NCBI RefSeq assembly: GCF_021018805.1
Contig: NW_026960611.1
Coordinates: 620,001 to 684,000 of the forward strand
DNA: 64,000 nt
Reading direction: 5' to 3'
From: Prinia subflava
Taxonomy: Eukaryota > Chordata > Aves > Passeriformes > Cisticolidae
A program made the position numbers and the translations under genes. This document shows, piece after piece, positions 1 through 11,369 of the stretch; the first letter of the stretch is position 1; each line of letters starts with the position of its first letter. The notes below the pieces were generated by a model that was not told the origin of the DNA, ran no database searches, and saw nothing but the letters and a program-made list of their open reading frames with translations.

Positions 1-1645
1 TGGTGGGTGGAGGGAACCTTTCCTCTGAACATCCACCCCAGCACGGGTAGTCGAGGTGCCAGGAACAGTTGTACTTCTGTACCAATCACCTCTGAAGCAG
101 CTTGGACTCCTTCATAAGCGGCCAAAATTTCCTTCTCCGTTGGGATGTAATTACTTTCAGACCCTCTGTAGCTCTGGCTCCAGAATCCCAATGGTCGGCC
201 TCGGGTCTCACCAGGCACCTTCTGCCAAAGGCTCCAGGACAGGCCATGGTTCCCGGCTGCAGAGTAGAGCACATTCTTCACATCTGGTCCCGTCCTGACT
301 GGGCCAAGGGCTACTGCATGGGCAATTTCCTGCTTGATCTGGGAAAAAGCTTGTTGCTGATCAGGGCCCAAATGGAAATCGTTCTTCTTACGGGTAACCA
401 AGTAAAGAAGGCTCACAATCTGACTATACTCAGGAATATGCATCCTCCAGAAACCTATAGCACCTAAGAAAGCTTGTGTTTCCTTCTTGTTGGTTGGTGG
501 GGACATAGTGGTGATTTTGTTGATGACATCAGTAGGAATCTGGGGCTGTCCATCTTGCCGCTTCACTCCCAGGAACTGGATCTCCCGAGCAGGTCCCTTA
601 ACTTTATTTTCTTAATGGCAAAGCCGGCTTCCAGGAGAATTTGGATGATTTTCTCTCCTTTCTCAAACACTTCTGCTGCTGTGTTTCCCCACACAATGAT
701 ATCATCAATATATGGTAAATGTTCTGGAGCCTCACACTTTTCTAGTGTAGTCTGGATCAGTCCATGACAGATGGTGGGACTGTGCTTCCACCCCTGGGGC
801 AGTCGGTTCCAGGTGTACTGCACGCCCCTCCAGGTGAAAGCAAACTGAGGCCTGCATTCTGCAGCCAGGGGAATGGAGAAAAATGCATTGGCAATATCGA
901 TAGTGGCGTACCACTTTGCTGCCTTGGACTCCAGCTCGTACTGGAGTTCCAGCATGTCTGGCACGGCAGCGCTCAGTGGTGGTGTCACTTCATTCAATGC
1001 ACGGTAATCCACGGTCAATCTCCATTCTCCCTCAGATTTACGCACAGGCCAGATGGGACTGTTGAAGGGTGAGTGGGTTTTACTAACCACCCCTTGGCTC
1101 TCTAACTCTCGAATCATCTTGTGGATGGGGATCACAGCATCTAGATTTGTTCGATACTGCCAGCGATGCACTGTCGAGGTGGCAACAGGTACTCGTTGCT
1201 CTTCTGCCTTCAGGAGTCCTACTGCAGATGGGTTCTCTGACAGTCCAGGCAAGGTGTTCAATTTCTTAATGCCCTCTGCCTCCACGGCAGCTATTCCAAA
1301 AGCCCATCTGAACCCCTTAGGGTCTTTGTAATAGCCATTCCTGAGATAGTCTATGCCCAGAATACAAGGAGCCTTTGGGCCAGTCACAATCGGATGTTCC
1401 TGCCACTCCTTCCCGGTCAGGCTCACCTTGGCTTCCAAGAGGGTCAATTCTTGTGATCCCCCCATCACACCGGCAATGGAAATAGGTTCTGTTCCCTCAT
1501 GTTCTGATGGCATTAGGGTACACTGCGAACCGGTATCGACCAAAGCTTCATATTTCTGTGGCTCTGATGTGACAGGCCATAGAACCCATAATGTCCAAAA
1601 GACTTGGTTTTCCCTTACCTCTACCTGGCTAGAGGCAGGGCCCCT
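1..1645 (-). pseudogene. pol: ERVL-a protease-reverse transcriptase, partial
   Basis: Open from the gag TAG to 563, in the gag frame. It begins with an aspartic protease active site (VDTGSQ at the ATG 1543), then the RT with the conserved finger and palm blocks (TVDYRALNEV, then WNRLPQGW) and the catalytic motif YIDD near 725. A frameshift close to 600 ends the long frame. Connection and RNase H residues continue in other frames to base 1. Integrase lies beyond the edge. Confidence 0.8.
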
Positions 1646-3331
1646 CTAAGCCTGGTTATCCTTCTTTCTTGAGACATATGTCTTGGAGGTTCTTTCAAGG
1701 GGATCGGACAAGTCATCATCATCATTATGCCTGGCAGTTCGACTAAGGGCAACTGGAGCTGCTTCCCTTTTCTTACCTTCCTTCAATTCATGCACCCCTT
1801 GTGCCAGAGCAGCAGTAGACTTCCCATCCCATCTCTTCATGTTTTCTCCAGACTCACATAAGAACCACAACTCAGCTCCTGGGGTGTACCTTCTCTCCCC
1901 AACAGAGGAACGTCTGCGTTGGATACTAGGGCCTCTAATTTGTACAGCTGAGATTTGGAGGAGGTCCTCCTTAATCTCTTCCCTGAGTTTCTTACGACTT
2001 TCCTCTATTTTATCTTCTAATTTCTGCAGTCGTGTTTCCACAGCTGCAATTCTGGCATGGGTTGGGCCATGTACAGCATCTGCATATGCCTGAAGCTTCT
2101 TTGCCATATCGAGCACAGTCTCATATACCTCATCCCGCTTCATTATTGCTAGAGCAGAAGCGTATTCAGGTGGCCCAAGTCACACAAGTTTCCTCCACAT
2201 TACAGGTGTACATGGTACGAAGTCTGGATTCCTAGTTGTTATGTCATCTGAAAAAATGATCTCTACCACTGCCATCTCCCTCAGGCATTGGATCCCCTGT
2301 TCTATGGTCTTCCACCGTGTCTGCTGAATATAGGGGTCATCTGCACACAGGTATCTTTGTGCTATGCTGTCCAGGACCCGTTCCCAGAGGCTGTGAGGGC
2401 TAGCCCCCCTCATCATGCCTTGGTCGATGACCGGATCATGTGACAGGGATCCCAAATGCCTCACTTCAGTGCCATCCAGAATGGTAGCCTCCCCTGCCAC
2501 ATCCCAAAGGCGGACTAGCCAACTAATTATAGATTCATCGGGCTGTTGCCTATAATCCTTCCTTAGGCCTCGAAGGTCCTTCAGGGAGAAGGAATCAATA
2601 TTGGCTCCGGAATCTGTGCCACTTGGTGTGGTTTCTGATTTTGGTGATGGTCCTTCTCTTGGATCATCATCATCCTCCACCCTTCGGTCAGTCTTGCTTT
2701 TGCACTTTCCACCTCTTGTATTAGCAGCAACAGCCATTGGTTGGGGCTTACTGTCTGGTTTAACTACTGGCCTGGAGCCTGGGATGTTTGCTGCAGCCTG
2801 AGTGACTGGGACAGTAACTAATTTATCTCCCTGCTCCCTTTCCTCTATCTGCTGCCCTACAGTATCTAGCAGGGTGCGATAAGCATGTGCCAGGGCCAAG
2901 CTCACTGCAAGGATCCTTTCCTCCTTAGTGTTACCATGGCACCTCTCTTTCAGATACTTTACCACCTCAGCTGGGTTCTGAATTTGTTCAGATGGAAAGT
3001 CCCAGACTTTAGGATCAGAAAATTTCTTTAAAAGTTGGCCCATATCCTCCCATTTCCCACACCACTCAGGATTCCTCACACTTGGTTTTACTCCTAAATA
3101 AGGAGTCTCACCAGCCGCTCTAGAAATCTCAGTCTTCATTTTATATAAACTGCAGACAGTATAGAGAAAGCTTACTAAATTAAATACCAGAAAGATGGTC
3201 TCTCTAACATTCAGGGAGAACTGAACATTTTCTAATAGAGATGTAAATAATTCAGAGGAGAAGAAGGAAAGCAAAGGCTGAAAAGCCTCCTCCCCTGCTT
3301 CTCCCCTAACCAACTGAGCACATAGCCACAA
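1646..3331 (-). pseudogene. gag: ERVL-a gag, one internal stop, ends at conserved UAG
   Basis: Structural polyprotein of an ERVL element. It runs in one frame from ATG at 3331 to the TAG at 1646-1648, broken only by a TGA at 2180-2182. In order there is a hydrophobic stretch near residues 45-65, a charged linker with an acidic run, a conserved core (ILDGTE..HLGSLSHD region, about 2400-2520), then a predicted coiled coil rich in E/K/L/R after 2143. The core matches ERVL-b at 32020-32220. No CCHC zinc knuckle is visible. The terminal TAG lies in the same frame as the downstream protease-RT. Confidence 0.8.
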
Positions 3332-3694
3332 CCACTAACTATATATTCCTGGAACCGATAACAACATTTTTATAAACTTCTTGCAAATCATCACAACCAA
3401 GCCCAGCCCGATGAATATTCTGCTTAGTGCCCCTCTGCTACAAAAGCTATGCATCAGGGACAATACCGGAGCTATTGCTGGATAAGAGAATAAACCTAGG
3501 GACCACAAAGGTATTAAAATTTCAAAGAACCCTAATGACCAGAAATAGAGGCAGGCTTTCACTCCAAATGACATTATACCTTCAAAAAGAGACATACCAA
3601 TATGCCCACGAAACAACTGAGACCAAAATATTATTAGAATAAAGTTTTTTCCACTTTGTATGGTCGCCTCCCCGTAGGGGCCACCAAAAATACT
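3332..3694 (-). other. ERVL-a leader with candidate primer-binding site
   Basis: About 360 bp between LTR and gag. Six to ten bases after the LTR end the minus strand reads TGGTGGCCCCTACGGGGA (about 3669-3686). It starts with TGG as primer-binding sites do, but I cannot assign it to a tRNA with confidence. No other feature was seen. Confidence 0.4.
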
Positions 3695-4267
3695 TGTCCT
3701 GGTTTAGGACAAATTAGGGGAAAAATCTCCAAAGGAGCCCCTTAAAGGAAACAAACCTCCACAACTCCTCCCCCTCCCCACCAATGGGTTTGGGAGGAAT
3801 TTCCTCGGAGGAAAAGTGGAAAAAACTTGTTTATTAAGAAATGACAAAAACCACTCCCCAACACAAGAAAAACAGCCTGAGATGACAACAAGCATTTTCA
3901 CCAGTCCAAGAGAGGCCGAAAGGCTTGGGCAGTCTGCTGGGGAGGGTGCCAAAGCTTCTCTTTGATGCAAACTCCAGGGGAGTCCTTTGACGTTCCCAAA
4001 TCAAAGTCTGAAGCAGGTCCGATGTCTTCAGGGAAGGGGAGGAAGGAAAGAAGGGGAAAAACAAAAACAGAAAAAATGGCAAAAAGCAAGCAAAAAGCAA
4101 AAAGCAAGAGAGCAAAGCCAGCAAAGCGAGCCTAAAGTTAGCAGCAAGCGAGCCAGAGCAAGAAGCCAGGGGAGGGGCACAGCTATAGACAATACAAACT
4201 GGGAGCACGGAGACAGGAACACACGATTGGGATACAAAGCATGAAAATGTCCTGTCACCCCAGGACA
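3695..4267 (-). mobile_element. 5' LTR of ERVL-a
   Basis: 573 bp with perfect 8-bp terminal inverted repeats (TGTCCTGG on both strands). It is directly followed, in the minus sense, by a leader and the ERVL-a gag. It abuts ERV1-G gag at 4268. The plus strand is purine-rich around 4020-4160. Placing it as the 5' LTR rests on position and orientation; there is no second copy in the window to compare. Confidence 0.75.
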
Positions 4268-4656
4268 TGCTGCTAATTTCTTCATCCCTTGTTTATATCC
4301 TTCTTCCCAGTTACTAAAAACTCTCCAGGCCTCGTCCAGTAAAGCTTATAAATTCCGGCTGTTTAGACCTCGAATCTTCTGGAGTTTCCGCCTTATGTCT
4401 CCTGTAGACTGTCCTAGAAATAAATTTATTAATTGCTGCGTCCCTTCATCAGATCCAGGATCTAGGGTGGTGTGTCTGCGCATTGCATCTCGCAGGTGAT
4501 CTAGAAATTCAGAAGGTGTTTGAGAGGGGCCCTGTTTGATAGCATATAAGGCTGACCAGTACATGGTTTTGGGGATTGCTCTTTCCAGCCCTTTTACTAT
4601 CAATTCCTGGTATCTCTTTAACTGTCCCAATCCCTCATCACTATTAGGATCCCTAC
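4268..4656 (-). pseudogene. gag: ERV1-G gag, capsid C-terminal segment
   Basis: Third piece of a gammaretrovirus-like gag. The frame contains a capsid major-homology-like block (QGPSQTPSEFLDHLRDAMRR) and a C-terminal NLFLGQSTGDIRRKLQ block, as in other ERV1 capsids here (24130-24250). It is separated from the upstream piece by the LTR at 4657-6097 and is cut at 4268 by ERVL-a. The nucleocapsid and pol of this provirus would lie left of the window. Confidence 0.8.
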
Positions 4657-6097
4657 TGTCTTGGTTTGAAAGGAAGTGAGTTTTCCAAGAAGTTGTGGTC
4701 AAACTAATCAGTGGTCAGATTTGAATGCTGGCACCTGCAGTGGCTGATGAGGGGTTGGACACGCCTCTGAGGACACAAGGGGTTAAAAGCAAGGACTCCC
4801 AGAGGGACTTCCTCTTTCTGGTTCCGCTTTCAGGAGACAAGCATCTTCTCCTCCTCCCCTGTCCAGCTTTCAAGGCTGGGTGGGAGAAGGTGAGGGAAAC
4901 CATGCGGCCGGGCTGAGGTCGGCCAGTGCCCTGGGGGGAGAAGAGAGTGGATGGGACTGGAGCTGAGCCAGCCCCATCGAGGATGGAGGGGTGGAGAACT
5001 GTGGAGATGCCTTCTCCGCGCCCCCTCCCCCCCCTCCCCCGGGAGAAGGTGTCCAGCATGTGTGGGAGTGCCCGAGCCTGCGAGTGCCTGAGCCTGCGGC
5101 CCTGCCGGGAGCTTTTAACTCTTTCTGAGGCAGAAGAAAACTTTTTCCCAGACATTGATTCTCATGGCTGGTGGTTTCAGAAGAGAGAGAGACAGCCTGG
5201 GACTGAGATGATAAAAGAAGATGAAAAGCATCCCAGATGGGCAGAGATGAAGAGGAGTGGCTTTTTGAGCTGGACTTTTCTTGCATAATGTTAGCCATAG
5301 ACTAAACCTGAATTTTCCTGAATATAAGACTGTATTTGGGTGAATGCATTTGGCTCGAACCAAAGACTCTGTGGCAGTGATTGCCACTGTGGAAGTGGAG
5401 CGAACAGAGAAGAGAGGAAGAGGGTGTGGTGGCGCCCTCTGTCTTGAGGGATGAAGATCTCTGTTCCTGGAAACCCTCAGCCCCAGGGGTAAATGTGGGG
5501 GGGGACTGCTTGTCCCAATATGAGAAGATGGCTGGTTTCTGGTACTTGGCCAAACATCCTTAAAAGAGCCCTATATGCAGTTTTAGTCCATGGACAGTGG
5601 TGAGAGCACTGGACATGGAAAGGAGGGTGTCACCATGGCTGACTTCTCCGGGTGGTGCCATGGGTGACATGGGAACAAAGGAGGGTAGACTTGTGTTTCC
5701 TGTGGGAAGTCTATGGTGCGAGAGAGACTCCTCTCTCCCTGGATGAATGGAAGATTGGTTTTCTTGAGTGATGATGACTTTGATTGGGAACCCAGGGTTT
5801 TGGTTTAAGCAAGTAAGATGGAAGGTGATGTGTAAGTGTTAACAGTTTGAGCATGTAAGGGGTGGAAATTGGGGGAAAAGAAGAAATGTTCTGGGATGTT
5901 TTCATTTCTGTTTTCTGTGTGTTTGGGTTTTTTTTTTCTTTTCTATTTTCTGTTCTTGTGTAGTGTAATAAAGTTTTCTTTCTATTTCAAGTTTTGGGCC
6001 TGCTGTGCTCTGTTCTTGACCACATCTCACAGTAGTTCTTTAGAAAAAACATACACTCATGGGTGTACTGGCATCTGGCCAGTGCCAACCCATGACA
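4657..6097 (+). mobile_element. Solo LTR, 1.4-kb family 'L', inserted in ERV1-G gag
   Basis: 1441 bp starting TGTCTTGG and ending CCATGACA. It is flanked by 5-bp direct repeats with one mismatch (cctac 4652-4656, ccaac 6098-6102). The polyadenylation signal AATAAAG near 5968, followed by about 125 bp to the end, sets the sense strand as plus. Related copies are at 60571-61954 (complete) and 30488-31507 (truncated, opposite sense). Gag reading on both sides confirms it as an insertion. The 5-bp duplication suggests an ERVL-type integrase. Confidence 0.85.
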
Positions 6098-6516
6098 CCA
6101 ACCTGGGTCTTGGAGGAGAAATATATCTTTAACATCCTCTTGTGTTGTTCTACAGTCATCCGCGGCCAGGTCCTTAGCTACTTTCAAAACTAATTACTTC
6201 TCAGCCTTTGTTAAGGCATCAAGCAGCAGTTGGAGGTCTGCCCAATCAGGTAAATGCTGCTTAATCATAAACTTCATTTTCTTAGCAACCCCTACTGGAT
6301 CACTTTGATAGCCCTTAGCACTCTCTTCCCAAATTTCTAAATCAATCGAGGAAAAGGGAGCCTTAATCAGTTTTGTTTCTCCATCAGAGGTCATTGCTTG
6401 TCTTAGAGGTGCTTGTAGGACCTCTCTGGTTTGTTTTCGGGTCCTTGATGCTATAGGTCCTTGTGGACGAAGTTTGGGAGCTGGTGGGGGAGGTTAAGGT
6501 TCATCCCACTCACTGG
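6098..6516 (-). pseudogene. gag: ERV1-G gag, p12-to-capsid N-terminal segment
   Basis: Middle piece of ERV1-G gag. It starts with a proline-rich stretch, then basic residues, then the N-terminal capsid (frame 6394-6194 and on to 6098). It is bounded right by the tandem provirus (junction 6516/6517) and left by the LTR at 4657-6097. A premature stop in the proline-rich part and a frame disturbance near 6190 show decay. Confidence 0.8.
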
Positions 6517-7292
6517 TGAAAAGAACAGGGCATATGCATTTATTAATATTCAGCTCTTTATTAAAGTGATCAGCTCATTATTAAAGTCATCAGCAAGATT
6601 GCAGAGTCCGATCGGAGTTTTCCATGCTGCTGCAGCCGTCCGAAGGAGCAGGTGCTGTCCCAGTTCATCGTTCCACTGCAAACAGTAGATGCCGAGTCCT
6701 TGTTCCCATAGGAATGGCTAGGAGTTCTCTCTGGTCAACCATCAGGAGGAAGGGCGGATGAGCAGTCTGCTGCAGGGGTGCAGAGTCAACTCTTTACCCT
6801 CAGGGAAACCTTTGAGAGTTCCCCGTTCTCTGTCTCAGTCAGCTCAGCTGGCCAGTTCACATTCCATTCAGGCTCCTCACAGGTCATGGCGAATCTTCAA
6901 ACCAGGCCAGGGGTGCATCCACCAGGGCTCGGCCAGGGCACTATCCAATTCTCTTCTGACGAATCCAGCTTCCTGTCCCGGGGTGCAGTTTCCCCCAAAA
7001 AACCTCCCAGGATCCACGGGGGCGGCCCTATCTGCATATCCAAATGCATATGCATTTGTCCTGGTCGCAGCAGAGGTCGTTACAAAGAACAATAACCGGG
7101 CAATTAAGGCCGGAGCCGCTCCTTTTCACTTTTTAATGAGGTAGGAAAATGTTGCCAGGAAACTCCTCTTCAGGGCAGCTTCCCTCCCCACTAAAACTGG
7201 CTGGGGTGTGGGGGTTAAACAGGAAAAACCCCCTAAGACAGGGACAGCCCAGCCTTTTTTTCTTTTTTTGACTGGGAAACTTGTTCATAACA
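6517..7292 (-). mobile_element. 3' LTR of ERV1-T
   Basis: 776 bp. In the minus sense it starts TGTTATGAAC and ends TTCTTTTCA. AATAAAG-type signals lie near the sense 3' end (about 6545-6600). A polypurine tract lies just upstream in the sense direction. It differs from the copy at 12135-12911 at roughly a dozen positions by eye (about 2%). Confidence 0.9.
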
Positions 7293-7640
7293 AATCCCTC
7301 CTCTATTTCTTTGATCGGGCTGAAGCCCGCATCAATTTACAGTCTCTTACTGGGCGTTCTCTTAGTAGATACTGCTTTGGTCTTTCCTTTACACTTAATT
7401 TTAGGTCTCCTGATCCCTCAATTGCTGTGTACGTAGAAGAGGTAGCAGGTGGTCCTGTTGGGTCTGGTCCAGCATCAGGGGACGGTACTGGTCCTTTAAT
7501 TCCGGTAACGTGGGTCCAACTTCTTTCTGGAGTTCGCACTGCGGTATGTGTGGTGAGCAGCACCTGGAAGGGACTTTCACATTTGGGGTTGCTTAGTTAA
7601 TATTCAATCTCTGGGACTGTAATTATGGGCACTCGTATCC
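7293..7640 (-). pseudogene. pol: ERV1-T integrase C-terminus and polypurine tract (left copy)
   Basis: The frame 7563-7303 carries the SH3-like integrase C-terminal signature (VLLTTHTAV..TPERSWTHV, then a proline-rich tail). The stop sits in a purine-rich tract (AGAGGAGGGA on the minus strand) directly before the LTR. Pol therefore runs to the LTR and no env is present in this unit. Whether env was lost or never present cannot be told here. Confidence 0.65.
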
Positions 7641-7689
7641 AGGGGGGAAATTCAGACTTTCTTTTTGAGACTTTCTAGTGTTTTCTTTC

Positions 7690-9300
7690 AAGTTTCAGAT
7701 TTACAGAATTACAGAATCATTAGGCTGAAAGGGACTTCTAGGATCAAGTCTAACTCTAATTAAACTATGGCACTAAGTGTCACATCTAGTCCTTTCTTAC
7801 ACACATCTAGGGATGGTGACTTTACTACTTCTCTAGGCAGAAAAATTTTTGGCACCGCTTAAGACTGTGTCTTCTTGTTCTATCAGTTTCTGCTTGAAGA
7901 ATCAGACTAACTCTCACCTTACTATAACTACCTTTCAGGGAGTTGTAGAGTGATAAGGTTACTTCTGAATCTCTTTTTCTCTAGGCCAAACAACTTCAGC
8001 TCTTCCAGCTAGTATTTATAGGGCTAGTGTTCTAAGCTTCTCACTAGCTTTGTTGCTTTCTTTTGACACTCTTAAGCATCTTAATGTCTTTCTTAAACTG
8101 AGGGGCTCAGAATTGGACACAATACTCAAGGCGTGGCCTCACCAATTCTATGCGCAAGGAAAGGATGACCTTTCTGCTCCCACTGGCCACACTGTTCTCA
8201 ATAGAGCCCAGGATACTGCTGGCTCATATTTAGTTGGTTATCAACTAGCACTTTCAGGTCTCTTTCTGCTTGGGTACTGTCCAGCCACACTACCTTCGAC
8301 TTGTAGGGTTGCAGGGGGTTATTGCAACACCTGGGATTTGGACTTATTAAACGTTATCTTATTGGATTTTGCTTATCTATCTAATCATTTTAGGTTTCTC
8401 TACAGAGTCTTCTTACTCTCTAACAGATGGACACGTGCTCTCAGCTTAGTGTCCTCTGTAAATTTACTAATGAAGGACTCAATACTTTCATCTGTGTTAT
8501 TAATAAATATAATAAATAGAACTGGCTTCAGCACAGACTTTTGAGGGACACCACTGGTGGCTGGTTGCCTGCTGGATGCAGCACTATTCATTACTACTCT
8601 CTGGGCTCTGGTATCTAGCCAGTTCTTAACTTAGCAAAGAGTGTTCTTGTATAAGCTGTGGGAAACAGTGTCAAAGACTTTGCTGAAGCCTAAACAGACA
8701 ACATATACAACTTTTCATGTATCCACCAGGCAGGTCACCTGGTCAGAGAAGGAGGCTAGTGGGGTCGAACACTACTTACTTCTCTTAAGCTCATGCTGGC
8801 TGGGTCTGATACTCTGTTTATCTCATCAGTGCTGCACAATAGCTCTCAGTATAAACTGCTTTATTATCTTACTCGGTACTTTGGTAAGGCTAACTGGCAT
8901 ATAATTACTAGGCTCTTCTCTACTCTTTATGAATGGGAATTACATTGGCTAGCTCTCAGTCATCTAGAACTTCACTAGTGAGTTGGGACTGTTGGTAGAT
9001 GATGGAGAGTGGCTTTGCAAACTTATCTGTCAGCTCTCTTATCTCTTTGGGATGGATTTCATGTGAGTGGGCATTCAAGCAAATTACTACTCTGACTACT
9101 TTGTTTTTGATAACAGGACTATTCTGTTCTTTAACACTATCTATTGACTCAGTGTGACAACTGTCTTGAAGACAAGCTGTCTTCTCACTAAAGACAGCAG
9201 CAAAACAAAGCATAAAGCACTTCTGCTTTCTCTTTGTCTGCAGTTACTAAATTTCTTCTTCCTTTGAATCATGTTCTAGATTGGCTAGGGGTTCTCTAGC
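7690..9300 (-). mobile_element. CR1 LINE fragment inside ERV1-T
   Basis: Antisense CR1 3' portion. The typical 3' tail and conserved 3' untranslated stretch lie at 7690-7860, followed rightwards by ORF2 C-terminal sequence (the reverse of the 'ANGILGCI' and 'FADDTK' regions near 8220-8520). It is heavily altered by C-to-T changes on the plus strand. The right limit is approximate. It has the same orientation as the surrounding provirus. Confidence 0.75.
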
Positions 9301-9639
9301 GAGAAACTGCATAGGGTGATTAATTCTAAGTCACTTGTGTTCATTATTTTAGAGTCAGTCAACTACTGTTAAGTCTTCTGGCTTAGCAATTTTTCTTTTG
9401 CAGGATCAACCTTTGGACTTCTTTTATTAGGGTAGCTGTTACTGCAACTGTTTGCAGGCACGTTGGCCATCTCTTAACTACTGGGTCTAGTAGTTTTGAG
9501 AGGTAGACTATAGACTTTGATTCTCACTATCAGGGGTCTATAGTCTCTCATGCTTTGCTTTCTTCTTGGTTTGGATTTTAGCTGGTGTCTTCTAAGGGCA
9601 TCTTATGGTCTTTTGGGGGCTATAGTCTTTATTTATTTA

Positions 9640-10470
9640 TTTATTTTCTTTATATCTTTATTTTTGCCATCTGGACTATCTGGGCTTCTTCTGGAGTGAA
9701 CAGAATCATTAGAATAGAGTTCAACTCTCTCTAGGAATAACTATTTGGCCTCAGAAGCTGGTCTAGCTTGTTAGACATTCCAACAGGGTCTTCTACTAAA
9801 CCCTCTCTCTTTCTTAGAGTCCTGGACTTCAGGGGCTGTCAAAGGTGCATTTATAAACTTAATCTTTTTAATTAATCTCTAGGAACTTTTCTAAGGGGAA
9901 AGACCTTCTCTGTTCTCGGTGCTTTGGATCAGGTATTGTAATATAGCTCTTCTTCTAAAACACCAGGTAGAGGGAGCAGTAGTGGAGACAGGCCAAGAGA
10001 AACACTGGGCAGGGGTGGTTTCCACTCCCAAGTGGGGGAAGTGAGGGTATCACAATTGGTGAAGGGGAACTGTTGGAGAGGTTAAGGAAGAGACTGGAGG
10101 TACAGCTGGGGTAGGAGGGAGAGTTTGCATATTTTCACATTTTCATTACTTATAGTTTTCCAGCCAGCAGGCTGCATAAGATAGTTGTTTTACATCATGG
10201 TCTTCTTGGGCTTAGAGATGTTGGTTTAACTGGTTACACATCTACTGAATTCGGGTCTTACACTATGACTACTCTCTTTGTAATTTTAATCTCAGCTATA
10301 TTCTTTTACTATAATATGTCAACTTTATCTGGACTCTTTGTGGTCTTTTAAGGATCTTACTGGTCTGACAATTGCTCCAGGGGGCTGTTAGGGAGAATCT
10401 TCTTTACTGTCCTTGTGGAAGGGTCTGCTTGCTTACTATAACATCATCTCAGTTTTTAGGCCTTAAAATA
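9640..10470 (-). pseudogene. gag: ERV1-T gag remnants
   Basis: The minus strand of about 9900-9690 encodes, with stops, a capsid N-terminal block typical of ERV1 gag (EDPVGMSNKLDQLL-like). It is preceded by a proline-rich stretch (10150-9950) resembling p12. Many sense tryptophan and glycine codons have become stops or A-rich codons, consistent with the G-to-A pattern of this block. No usable frame is left. Confidence 0.5.
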
Positions 10471-10828
10471 AAAGGAAAAACTAAGTACTTTAACAGTGCC
10501 TCAATCTGAACTGGAATATTCTGATGGGCAATCTAAACTTAAGGATAACTAAAGCTTGTCTGATCTCTCACAACTAAACATTCTGAATCTCTTTGCTGAA
10601 CTTTAAATGGTCAGAATCTAATTTCTTGGCACCCCACTCTTGACACTTTTTCTTCTGTGTCTTTTAAAACTCTCTCTCTTGGCTATGACACTTACTACTA
10701 TGACTCACACCCGTTGTTTTCTGCTAAGGGTATCTCTCTCTTACTTTTCGACTTAAGTCTGAACTTCTTGCTAGGCTTTCTAGGCTTGGACCCCTGCTGA
10801 GTCTTGTTTGAACTCTCTAACTTCACAA

Positions 10829-11205
10829 GGCTTAGGAGGCTTGAACTCCCTGCCAGGCTGAGGTCGAACGTCCTGCCGAGCCTCACACCTGAACTCCGGC
10901 CAAGCCCCCCTTGCCCCCTAGGCTTAGGAGACTCGAACTCCCTGCCGGGGTGAGGTCAAACGTCCTGCCGAGCCTCACACCCGAACTCCGGCCGAGTCTC
11001 CTTCGCCTACCCTTCCTACAAGGCTTAGGAGGCTTGAACTCCCTGCCAGGCTGAGGTTGAACATCCTGCCAAACCTCACACCTGAACTCCAGCCAAGCCC
11101 CCCTTGCCCCCCTAGGCTTAGGAGACTCGAACTCCCTGCCGGGGTGAGGTCGAACGTCCTGCCGATCCTCACACCTGAACTCCGGCCGAGTCCCCTTTGC
11201 CTCCC
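10829..11205 (-). repeat. Higher-order tandem repeat in ERV1-T leader
   Basis: Four units of about 92-102 bp, each built around the plus-strand string CTTAGGAG then GAACTCCCTGCC and GAACTCCGGCC. Units start near 10829, 10919, 11021 and 11113. Units 1 and 3 are most alike (CCAGGCTGAGG), as are 2 and 4 (CCGGGGTGAGG). The array therefore looks like a two-unit block duplicated once (period about 194 bp). It lies between primer-binding site and gag. Confidence 0.75.
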
Positions 11206-11369
11206 TTTTTGTTTATCTGGCTGCTCTTTTTGCCTGCCTTTTTTGCTCATAAATCTTGCTTGCCTTCTTGCTTGCCTGTCTGCTTTCTTGTCTGTTTGCT
11301 CACCTTTATGCCTGCTTTCCTGCTTGCTAATGATATCTTGCTTGCTGGGATATGCTTAAACTCTCTTGG

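Larger units (their letters stand above)
1..4267 (-). mobile_element. ERVL provirus 'ERVL-a', 5' part, cut by window edge
   Basis: A minus-strand class III (ERVL-like) provirus. Reading leftwards it has a 5' LTR (3695-4267), a leader, gag, then protease and reverse transcriptase. The window edge cuts it in the RNase H region; the residues encoded by bases 1-60 match the same region of ERVL-b near 34911-34970. It is inserted in the capsid part of an older ERV1 gag (ERV1-G), whose reading resumes at 4268. The 3' LTR lies outside the window, so the target duplication cannot be checked. Gag-pro-RT is unusually open, with only two stops between 3331 and 563. Confidence 0.85.
7640..10850 (-). other. 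CC-depleted internal block of ERV1-T
   Basis: Across this block the plus strand has few CC but many GG dinucleotides: by hand about 24 CC against about 56 GG in 7681-8700, and none in several 60-base lines. The flanking pol fragment, LTRs and leader are not depleted. Where the CR1 inside is compared with other CR1 antisense copies in this window, plus-strand CC has mostly become CT, TC or TT. This equals G-to-A on the provirus sense strand. Confidence 0.6.

Noticed and set aside
56..1649. Plus-strand frames over 1-1650
   Set aside because: Antisense shadows of ERVL-a protease-RT.
3834..4285. Overlapping hydrophobic frames on the minus strand around 3.8-4.3 kb
   Set aside because: They lie in the ERVL-a 5' LTR, whose purine-rich plus strand gives pyrimidine-rich, Phe/Leu/Pro frames by composition.
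10829..11205. Possible CRISPR-like array
   Set aside because: Units are contiguous, diverged and about 95 bp long, without constant repeats and variable spacers; the setting is an avian provirus.
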